From Spongilla lacustris (taxonomy: Eukaryota > Porifera > Demospongiae > Spongillida > Spongillidae), in assembly GCA_949361645.1 (NCBI GenBank), contig OX442419.1, positions 6,100,714 through 6,164,713 on the forward strand: a stretch of DNA of 64,000 nucleotides, in the 5' to 3' direction. Below the pieces are notes generated by a model, which saw only the letters and a program-made list of their open reading frames with translations, made no database searches and was not told the DNA's origin. This document shows, one piece after another, positions 1 through 7,436 of the stretch (position 1 is its first letter; every line of letters starts with the position of its first letter). Both the position numbers and the translations under genes were made by a program.

Positions 1-988
1 AGTCACGAGATTCAGGTATATGGTACTAATTCAAAATGGAGACATTTTACATCCAGGACAAAACCAACAATAAGTGACTTGTGTCTACCGTTCATGATGC
101 ATTACAGAGTATGGGCAATGTGTATTGAGGAAAGGTGAGTACATTTGGCAAATCCTTTACCGTCTTTCTAATTAGTAAGTCAGTCGTGCGATAGCCTCAT
201 TAAGGTATATGGTACCAATTCATATAGGAGACATTTTACAACCAGGACATAACCAACTAGAAGTGACTTCTAACTACTGTTCATGATGCATTACATAGTA
301 GTGGCAATGTGTATTGAGGAAAGGTGAATGCATTAGGAACCTCTTTTATCGTCTTCCTAACAAGTCAGTGGCGAAATAGTCTCATTAAGGTATATGGTAC
401 CAATTGAAAATGGAGACGTTTTAGATCCAGGACAAAACCAACTAGAAGTAACTTGTGTCAACCGTTCATGATAAATTACAGAGTAGTGGCAATGCGCTAG
501 GTACATTTTTTATTGTCTTCCTAATTACCAAGTCAGTCATGAGACATAGTCTCATTAAGGTATATGGTACCAATTCCATGCATTACAGAGTAGTGGCAAT
601 GTATATTGAGGAAAGGTGAATGTATTAGGATAATCATTTACCGTCTTCCTAATTAGCAAGTCAGTAACGTTAAGGTATGCATTACAGAGTAGTGGCAATA
701 TGTATTGAGGAAAGGTGAGTACATAAGGAAAATCGTTTACCGTCTTCCTAATTAGCTAGTCAGTCGTGCGATAGCGTCATTAAGGTATATGGTACCAATT
801 AAAATTCGAGACATTTTAGATCCAGGAGATAACCCACTAGAAGTGACTTGTATCTACCTTTTACGATGCATTACAGAGTAGGGGCAATGCGTATTGATGA
901 AAGGTGAATACTCTAGGTAAATCTTTTACCGTCTTCCTAATTAGCAAGTCAGTCACGAGATACAGTCTCATTCAGGTAAATGGTACCA
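1..988 (+). repeat. Degenerate tandem repeat, ~185-bp unit
   Basis: The string AGGTATATGGTACCAATT (or a close variant) recurs at 14, 203, 388, 558, 783 and 974, giving spacings of 189, 185, 170, 225 and 191 bp. Each unit also holds ATGCATTACAGAGTAGTGGCAA and ends in CTAATTAGCAAGTCAGTC with small changes. Units near 558-783 are internally shortened or rearranged. No open frame of note. The array stops inside a unit at GGTACCA and passes directly into the 76-bp satellite. The left end lies outside the window. Confidence 0.85.
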
Positions 989-3923
989 GTTCTTACACTA
1001 AAGGTTATTTTTTATCATAGTACATAAGTAGGGCTCCTGCAGAAGCCATAGTACCTATGCTAAGCTTTTACACTAAAGGGTATTGTTTATCATAGACCAT
1101 ACGTATTGCTCCTGCAGGAGCCAGAGTAACCTATGCTAAGTTCTTGCACTAAACGTTATTGTTTATCATAGACCATAAGTTGGGCTCCTGCAGGAGCCAT
1201 AGTACCCAATGCTTATAAGGTTCTTATACTAAAGGTTACTGTTTATCATAGGTCATAAGTACGGCTTCTGCAGGAGCCATAGTACCCTATGCTAAGTTCT
1301 TACACAAAAGGTTATTGTTTATCATAGACCATAAGTAGGGCTCTTGCAGGAGCCATAGTACCCTATACTAAGTTCTTACACTAAAGGTTATTGTTTATCA
1401 TATACCATAAGTAGGGCTCCTGCAGGAGCCATAGTACCCAATGCTCAGTTCTTACACTAAAGGTTATTGTTTATCATAGACCATAAGTAGTGCTCCTGCA
1501 GGAGCCACAAAACCCAATGATAAGTTCTTACACGAAAAGTTATTGTTTATCATAGCCCATAAGTACGGCTCCTGCAGGAGCCGTAGTACCCTATGCTAAG
1601 CTCTTACACTAAAGGTTATTGTTTATCATAGATCATAAGTACCGCTCCTGCAGGAGCCATAGTACCCTATGCTAAGTTCTTACACCAAAGGTTACTGTTA
1701 GGAGCCATAGTACCCAATGCTAAGTTCTTACACTAAAGGTTGTTGTTTATCATAGACCATAAGTAGGACTCCTTCAGGAGCCATAGTACCCAATGAGAAG
1801 TTCTTACACTTTAAGTTATTGTTTATCATAGTACATAAGTACAGCTCCTGCTGGAGCCATAGTACCCTATGCTAAGCTCTTACACTAAAGGTTAATGTTT
1901 ATCATAGACGATTAGAAGGGCTCCTTGGGGAGCCATAGTACCCAATGCTTAGTTCCTACACTAACGGTTATTGTTTATCATAGGTCATAAGTACGGCTCC
2001 TGCAGGAGCCATAGTACCCTATGTTAAGCTATTGCACTAAAGGTTGTTGTTTATCATAGACCATACGTATTACTCCTGCAGGAGACATAGTAACCTATGC
2101 TAAGTTCTTGCACTAGAGGTTGGTGTTTATCATAGACCATAAGTAGGGCTCCTGCAGGAGCCATAGTACCCAATGCTAAGTTCTTACACTAAAGGTTATA
2201 GTTTATCATAGGTCATAAGTACGGCTTCTGCAGGAGCCATAGTACCCAATGCTAAGTTCTTACACTAAAGATTTTTGTCTATTAGTACGGCTCCTGCAGG
2301 AGCCGTAGTACCCAATGCTATGATCTTACACCAAAGGTTATTGCTTATCATAGACCATAAGTATGGATCCTGCAGGAGCCATAGTACCCAATGCTAAGTT
2401 CTTATACTAAAGGTTTTTGTTTATCATAGACCATAAGTAGGGCTCCTGCAGGAGCCATAGTAATCTATGCTATGTTCTTACAATAAAGGTTACTGTTTAT
2501 CATTGACCATAAGTACGGCTCCTGCCGGAGCCATAGAACCCAAGGGTAAGTTCTTTCACTCAAGATTATTGTCTATAAGTACGGCTCCTGCAGGAGCCAT
2601 AGTACCCAATGCTATGTTCTTACACTAAACGTTATTGTTTATCATAGTCCAAAAGTACGGCTCATGCAGGAGCCACAGTACCCAATGCTATGATCTTTCA
2701 CTAAAGGTTATTGCTTATCATAGACCATAAGCAGGGCTCCTGCAGGGGCCATAGCACCCTATGCTATGTTCGTACACTAAAGGTTACTGTTTATCATAGA
2801 CCATAAGTACGGCTCCTGCAGGAGCCATAATACCCAATGCTTCGTTCTAACACTAAAGGTTATTGTTTATCATAGACCATATGTAGGGCTTATGTAGGAG
2901 CCATTGGTCCCTTAGCTAAGTTTTTGCACTAAAGTTTATTCATTATCATACACCATAAGTACGGGTTTTGCTGGAGCCATATTACCCTATGCTAAGTTCT
3001 AACACTAAAGGTTTAGTCGCTTAGATCGGCTCCTGCAGGTGCCAAAGTACCCAATGCTTAGTTCTTACACTAAAGGTTATTTTTTTTCATAGACCATATG
3101 TAGGCCTTATGTAGGAGCCATAGTACCCTTAGCTAAGTTCTTGCACTAAAGGTTATTGATTATCATATACCATAAGTGCGGCTTTTGCAGGAGCCATATT
3201 ACCCTATGCTAAGTTCTAACACTAAAGGTTTAGTCCCTAAGATCGGCTCTAGCAGGAGCCATAGTACCCAATGCTAAGTTGTTACACTGAAAGTTATTGT
3301 TTATCATAGTGCATAAGTATAGCTCCTACAGTAGAAATAGTATCCTATGCTAAGTTCTTATACTAAAGGTTATTGTTTGTCATAGACCATACGTAGGGCT
3401 CCTGCAGGAGCCATACTAAAGTACCCTTAGCTATGTTCTGACACAAAAGATTATTGTTTATCATAGACCATAAGTAGGGCTATTGCAGGAGCCATAGTAC
3501 CCAATGCTAAGTTCTTACACTATAGGTTATTGATTATCATAGACCAAAAGTAGGGCTCCTGCAGGAGCCATAGTACCCAATGCTAAGTTCTTACACTAGA
3601 GGTTATTGTTGATCCTAGTCCATAAGGTCGGCTCCTGCAGGAGCCATAGTATCCAATGGTGCGTTCTTACACTAAAGGTTATTGTTTATCATAGACCATA
3701 AGCACGACTCCTGCAGGAGCCATAGTACCCTATGCTAAGTTCTTACACTAAAGGTTACTGTTTATCATTGACCATAAGTAGGGCTCCTGCAGGAGCCATA
3801 GTACCCTATTCTAAGTTCTTACACTAATGGTTATTGTTTATCATAGACCATACGTAGGGCTCGTGCAGGAGCCATAGAACCCTATGCTAAGTTCTTGCTC
3901 TATAGGTTGTTGTTTATCATATA
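989..3923 (+). repeat. 76-bp satellite array with a palindromic core, forward orientation
   Basis: About 38 head-to-tail units begin GTTCTTACACTAAAGGTTAT and include TTTATCATAGACCATAAG, then GGCTCCTGCAGGAGCC, then CATAGTACCCAATGCTAA. Adjacent units at 1448 and 1524 are exactly 76 bp apart. GGCTCCTGCAGGAGCC is a perfect 16-bp palindrome with a PstI site at its centre; in some units (near 1564) the symmetry extends to 22 bp. A few units are shortened, for example near 1690, 2270 and 3015. The array is split by the gypsy element and resumes at 7337; the same family recurs inverted at 21095. No coding potential is visible. Confidence 0.93.
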
Positions 3924-4013
3924 TGTAGTACATGCGCATTGATTGGTATTGGTGTATGTTGTAATGGGTGGGCACGTGAGCACGAGGGGTTTTGGATTAA
4001 GACTAATATTACA
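3924..4013 (+). repeat. 5' LTR of the gypsy-type element (90 bp)
   Basis: Runs TGTAGTACATGCGCATTG to GACTAATATTACA and matches 7247-7336 at every base. TG...CA ends. At 90 bp it is very short for an element of this class; I see no obvious TATA box or AATAAA signal in it. Confidence 0.95.
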
Positions 4014-4014
4014 T

Positions 4015-4030
4015 TGGTAGCAGAGAATGG
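4015..4030 (+). promoter_or_regulatory. Primer-binding site, initiator tRNA-Met 3' end
   Basis: TGGTAGCAGAGAATGG starts two bases after the LTR. Known animal initiator tRNA-Met ends CCTCTGCTACCA, whose complement is TGGTAGCAGAGG; the first 11 bases match and one mismatch is followed by ATGG, which also fits the tRNA acceptor/T-arm region. The gag start codon (4027-4029) lies inside this site. Confidence 0.85.
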
Positions 4031-4794
4031 CGTCTTCGACTCACACAAGTCTTCCTAAGCCATTTGCATTGGGAAATGTACGAGAATGGCTTACGCGTTT
4101 CGACATTTGTGGTGATGCCAACGGCTGGGATGAGAAGGTGAGGGCTGTGAAGTTGCCGACTCTTTTAGAAGGAGAGGCGCTCGCCACGTGGCTTGATCTC
4201 AGTGATGACGAAAGAAAGAACTACGGTATTGTCAAGGAAAAGCTCACCGCCGCGATGGTATCAACTAGCTTCACAACGCTAGAGCAGTTCCATCACAGAA
4301 AGTTGGTCCCAGGAGAGGCGTTGTCTGTTTTCCTTCACGAACTAAAACAACTGTTGGATCAAGCAATGCCAAAGCTCGAAGCTCGTGCTCGCGAGCAACT
4401 ATTGTTGCACCAATTGCTAGCTGGCTTGCCTAATGCAGTTAGCAGACAGCTTCGCGCTACGGGAGATGCTAAAGATTTGACGTCCACACTTGAACGTGCT
4501 AAACTGCTGATGTCATTGGAAGAGGAACAACCAGTTGCGAGTGTGTCTCAGTCTCAGCGTGATTGCATTGTAGCAGAACTTCAAGGCCAAGTCGCTGCCC
4601 TTACAGAGCAAGTGGCAGCACTGAAACATCAAAATACAGTTGGGAGCAGGCACAGTGTTGAGCACACAAGGTCTGTCCAGTGTTTCAAATGCGGAAAATT
4701 TGGGCACATTCGTCGTTACTGTCGTAGCAGATTCAATCAGGGAAACGTCAATGGGATGACTGCAGGGGGCAACAGTCATTCCGCACAACAGTAA
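4027..4794 (+). CDS. gag: Gag protein of gypsy-type element
   Basis: A 255-residue structural protein predicted to form the retrotransposon particle and package the RNA. The N-terminal part (about residues 10-130) has the capsid-like pattern of short gypsy Gags, including VKLPTLLEGEALATWLDL. A leucine/valine heptad stretch at about 179-202 suggests a coiled coil. A zinc knuckle CFKCGKFGHIRRYC (CX2CX4HX4C) sits at residues 219-232, expected to bind RNA. The start ATG is the first after the LTR and overlaps the primer site. The frame is intact to TAA at 4792. The last 67 bases overlap the pol frame, with a -1 frameshift signal at 4740. This is a mobile-element gene, not a host gene. Confidence 0.9.
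   Translation: MASSTHTSLPKPFALGNVREWLTRFDICGDANGWDEKVRAVKLPTLLEGEALATWLDLSDDERKNYGIVKEKLTAAMVSTSFTTLEQFHHRKLVPGEALSVFLHELKQLLDQAMPKLEARAREQLLLHQLLAGLPNAVSRQLRATGDAKDLTSTLERAKLLMSLEEEQPVASVSQSQRDCIVAELQGQVAALTEQVAALKHQNTVGSRHSVEHTRSVQCFKCGKFGHIRRYCRSRFNQGNVNGMTAGGNSHSAQQ
4740..4782 (+). promoter_or_regulatory. -1 programmed ribosomal frameshift signal, gag to pol
   Basis: The heptamer GGGAAAC at 4740-4746 is read G GGA AAC in the gag frame, a canonical X XXY YYZ slippery site. After a 6-base spacer (4747-4752), GGGATGACTG (4753-4762) can pair with CAGTCATTCC (4773-4782): ten pairs, one of them G-U, around a 10-base loop. The pol frame is open from 4728, just after a TAG at 4725-4727, so slippage at 4746 enters pol without meeting a stop. 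GGGAAAC is a known retroviral slippery sequence. Frameshifting itself is inferred. Confidence 0.85.
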
Positions 4795-6407
4795 GCCCAC
4801 CAGATTGTGTCCTTGTAGCGTCAATTAGGAGTGAGGTGTCAATAATAAAAGGTAAAATAGCTGGAGTATCTACTGAAATAATGCTCGACTCTGGTTCATC
4901 CGTCTCACTCCTACATCAGGAAATAGTGTTAGGTCTAAAAGGAATAACCAGAAGACATCCACCACAGAAGCTAAGATTAGTGACAGCCAGCGGAGAGTCA
5001 CTGCCAATAGTGGACTATGTTGAAGCTCCAGTGGTGTTGGGAAACACTGAGATGAAGCACTACTTTGTTGTGGTTAAAGACCTTATCACTCCTGTCATTC
5101 TAGGAGTTGATTTTCTGCACGATAAAGGTCTTGTTTTAGACTTCACAACGACTCCAGTGACTGTCACTCCAAGAAAGGAAAGGAGTACCCAGAGCCAGCT
5201 AAAGAGCCACCACATTCCGTTAGAGTTAGCACCTGCTCTGGAAGCTGAGAAGCAAAGGAGGTCAAAATTCTGTGCTGCCCTATCAGTGGTAGATGACAAT
5301 AGGGACGAAATTGAGGGGTGCACCATCCCCACATTTGATGATCATGCAAATGTTGAATTTCCAGAGTTCATTAAACCCTGCTTCAACTCTACAGTAGAAG
5401 AGTTCAAAGATCTATTCATCACGACACCTGGTACAACTAACATTGCGTGCCATAAAATTACCACCAATGGACCACCAGTTAGAGTTCCACCTCGAAGAAT
5501 CCCGGCACACTTTAGAACAGAAGTTGAAAGCCAGATCCAGCACATGCTCCAGAAAGGAATTATCGTAGAGAGTAGCAGTTCATGTATGGCACCAGCTGTC
5601 TATGTCAGGAAGAAAACTGGGGAATTACGTCTCTGTGTGGATTATCGGGAATTGAACAAGCGAACTCACAAAGATGCTTATCCACTGCCTCTTGTGGATG
5701 AAGTCCAGGATCGCCTTTCTGGTTCAGTTATCTTTAGCAAGTTAGACCTGCAGAGTGGCTACTGGCAAGTTCCAGTAGATCATGTAGACCAGGAGAAAAC
5801 TGCTTTCTGCCCAGGTCCAGGGATGGGATTGTTTCAGTTTACCAGGATGCCCTTTGGGTTAAGTGGAGCCCCAAGTTCATTTCAACGCCTAATGAATATC
5901 ATCATGCGAGGTCTTCCATTTGTCTCAACTTACATTGATGATGTTTTAATTCACTCTGAAAGTGAGGAGTTACATAAAGGTCACTTACAGGAGGCATTCA
6001 AACGACTGAGACAAGCTGGATTAACACTCTGGGGTGTCAAATGTCAAATCGGGATGTCACAAGTGACGTACCTAGGACATGTATTTTCAGGAAATGGAAT
6101 GACTCCGGATGGCAGCAAGATTCAGGCAGTAACAGAGTGGCCAAAACCAGTGAATGCTGGAGACGTACGACAGTTTTTGGGGCTTGCTTCATATTACCGG
6201 CGATACATTAATTGTTTTGCTGACCTTGCTGCCCCACTCCATCAGTTAACACACAACAATGCCGAGTTTCAGTGGACAGAGGAGTGCAACAAGGCATTTG
6301 AGTCTATAAAGAAACGGTTAAACTGTTTTGCACATACGGAATCCCAGACATCGTCCATTCTGATCAGGGGCGGAACTTTGAAAGCACCATTTTTCGCCAA
6401 ACTCTAG
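4746..6407 (+). CDS. pol: Pol of gypsy-type element: protease and reverse transcriptase, truncated by deletion
   Basis: Read by -1 frameshift from gag; the first codon after slippage is CGT at 4746. No ATG lies at the front: the codon at 4836 is GTG, so a separate start there is unlikely. Numbering from 4836, aspartic protease has LDSGSSVSLL (catalytic Asp 18) and ILGVDFL near residue 88. Reverse transcriptase spans about 215-400 with LDLQSGYWQVP (Asp 304), FTRMPFGLSGAPSSFQR and the YIDD active site (366-369). YLGHVFSGNGMTPDGSKI and VRQFLGLASYYRRYI mark the thumb and connection. Homology stops at about residue 496 (KKRLN, near 6323), where an internal deletion joins the RT side to integrase in another frame. 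The tail to the stop at 6405 is out-of-frame integrase sequence. RNase H is absent. Confidence 0.88.
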   Translation, partial: RQWDDCRGQQSFRTTVSPPDCVLVASIRSEVSIIKGKIAGVSTEIMLDSGSSVSLLHQEIVLGLKGITRRHPPQKLRLVTASGESLPIVDYVEAPVVLGNTEMKHYFVVVKDLITPVILGVDFLHDKGLVLDFTTTPVTVTPRKERSTQSQLKSHHIPLELAPALEAEKQRRSKFCAALSVVDDNRDEIEGCTIPTFDDHANVEFPEFIKPCFNSTVEEFKDLFITTPGTTNIACHKITTNGPPVRVPPRRIPAHFRTEVESQIQHMLQKGIIVESSSSCMAPAVYVRKKTGELRLCVDYRELNKRTHKDAYPLPLVDEVQDRLSGSVIFSKLDLQSGYWQVPVDHVDQEKTAFCPGPGMGLFQFTRMPFGLSGAPSSFQRLMNIIMRGLPFVSTYIDDVLIHSESEELHKGHLQEAFKRLRQAGLTLWGVKCQIGMSQVTYLGHVFSGNGMTPDGSKIQAVTEWPKPVNAGDVRQFLGLASYYRRYINCFADLAAPLHQLTHNNAEFQWTEECNKAFESIKKRLNCFAHTESQTSSILIRGGTLKAPFFAKL

Positions 6408-7207
6408 AAGCATTTGGTATCAAAAAGAGTCACACAACTGCCTACCACCCTGAAGGGGATGGAATGGTTGAACGTCTAAACAGATCCTTGCTGCAGCTAC
6501 TCAGGACATATGCACAAAGGCAGGATGAATGGGAGCAGCACTTACCTTTGGTATTGTATGCATATCGAACTGCTACACACAGTTCAACTGGGACATCACC
6601 CTTCCAACTAATGTATGGTAGACAGCCAAACCCTAGCACATTTTCTTCCTTTACTGGGTATGATACACTGCAGTATCAAGGAACCCTTCAAGCAAAACTA
6701 GCTGAACTCCAGGATTTCGTAGAGGCACATATTGTGGAGACTGCAAAGTGCCACAAGGGTACTTATGACCAAAATTCTGTAGAACGAAGTTTTAAGGTTG
6801 GAGATTTAGTGTGGCTGTCCATTCCAACAGCAGGAAAGCTGGACCCACGATGGGAAGGGAAATGGAAAGTGAAAAGCATAAAGTCTCCGGTTACTATGGA
6901 GATCACAGATGGTAAAAGGACTAAAGTTGTACATGTAAATCGCCTACAACCTCGTATCCAACCATCAGTTGAGGAAGATGTGAACAGTGGTGCACAGCAT
7001 ACACAGAGGGTTGAGCCACGTCACCATGTGCAGTGGGAAGCTCCGCATGTTGAGCACCTTGATTTTGGGAGCCCACCACCAGTAGCAAACCCACCAACAC
7101 TGCCTCCCCTACCAATTCAGGATCCACAGGAACAGCCAGGCACTATAGAACAGACCACCCGGAGGTATCCAGAGCGAAACAACAGACGCCCACCTGATAG
7201 GTTGTAG
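6335..7207 (+). pseudogene. Integrase C-terminal part, gypsy-type element (5' part deleted)
   Basis: Frame runs from the deletion junction to TAG at 7205-7207. It starts YGIPDIVHSDQGRNFES, which carries the second catalytic Asp, followed by AYHPEGDGMVERLNRSL with the catalytic Glu. The HHCC zinc-binding domain and the first catalytic Asp are missing, so it cannot be an active integrase. FKVGDLVWLSIP to VVHVNRLQPRIQP (about 6792-6960) is the GPY/F-type C-terminal module. A proline-rich basic tail follows. The frame differs from the RT frame upstream, so no fusion product is made by ordinary reading. The ATG at 6464 (MVERLN) is an internal methionine of the conserved motif and not a natural start. 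Confidence 0.88.
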
Positions 7208-7209
7208 TC

Positions 7210-7228
7210 AAAGCTCGAGTCGAGCTTT
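7210..7228. repeat. Short perfect hairpin after the pol stop
   Basis: AAAGCTCGA and TCGAGCTTT are 9-bp inverted arms around a single G, three bases after the integrase stop codon and directly before the polypurine tract. It could fold in DNA or RNA; function unknown. Confidence 0.75.
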
Positions 7229-7246
7229 AAAACAGAGAGGGACGAA
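7229..7246 (+). promoter_or_regulatory. Polypurine tract of gypsy-type element
   Basis: The purine-rich run AAAACAGAGAGGGACGAA lies directly against the 3' LTR and is the expected primer for plus-strand DNA synthesis. Two pyrimidines interrupt it. Confidence 0.8.
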
Positions 7247-7336
7247 TGTAGTACATGCGCATTGATTGGTATTGGTGTATGTTGTAATGGGTGGGCACGT
7301 GAGCACGAGGGGTTTTGGATTAAGACTAATATTACA
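7247..7336 (+). repeat. 3' LTR of the gypsy-type element (90 bp)
   Basis: Base-for-base identical to 3924-4013. Followed by TATA, the target-site copy, and then the rest of the 76-bp satellite unit. Confidence 0.95.
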
Positions 7337-7436
7337 TATATCATAAGTAGGGCTCCTGCTCGAGCCATACCCAATGCTAAGTTGTTTTTTGAAATACGTA
7401 ATTACGGCTCCTGCGGGAGCCATAGTACCCTATGCC
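7337..7436 (+). repeat. Remainder of the 76-bp satellite beyond the gypsy insertion
   Basis: TCATAAGTAGGGCTCCTGC resumes the interrupted unit. A second, degraded unit with GGCTCCTGCGGGAGCC and CATAGTACCCTATGC ends at about 7436, where the 17-bp array begins. Confidence 0.85.

Larger units (their letters stand above)
3924..7336 (+). mobile_element. Ty3/gypsy-type LTR retrotransposon, internally deleted
   Basis: A 3413-bp element bounded by two identical 90-bp direct repeats that start TG and end CA. It inserted in a 76-bp satellite unit: TATA at 3920-3923 is repeated at 7337-7340, and the flanks join to a normal unit (TTATCATATA + TCATAAGTAGGGCTCC, compare the intact variant near 1395). Order inside: primer site, gag, protease, reverse transcriptase, then a deletion, the catalytic end and C-terminus of integrase, a polypurine tract and the 3' LTR. 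The protease-RT-RNase H-IN order and the RT and integrase C-terminal sequence are of Metaviridae type. Identical LTRs suggest a recent insertion, so the deletion derivative may have been moved by proteins supplied in trans (inference). Confidence 0.95.

Noticed and set aside
1..3923. CRISPR-like look of regularly spaced palindromic repeats
   Set aside because: Units are head-to-tail with no unique spacers, and the context (LTR retrotransposons with tRNA-Met primer sites) is eukaryotic.
4836..4838. Separate start of gypsy pol at 4836
   Set aside because: The codon is GTG, and a proper frameshift signal lies upstream in an overlap where both frames are open.
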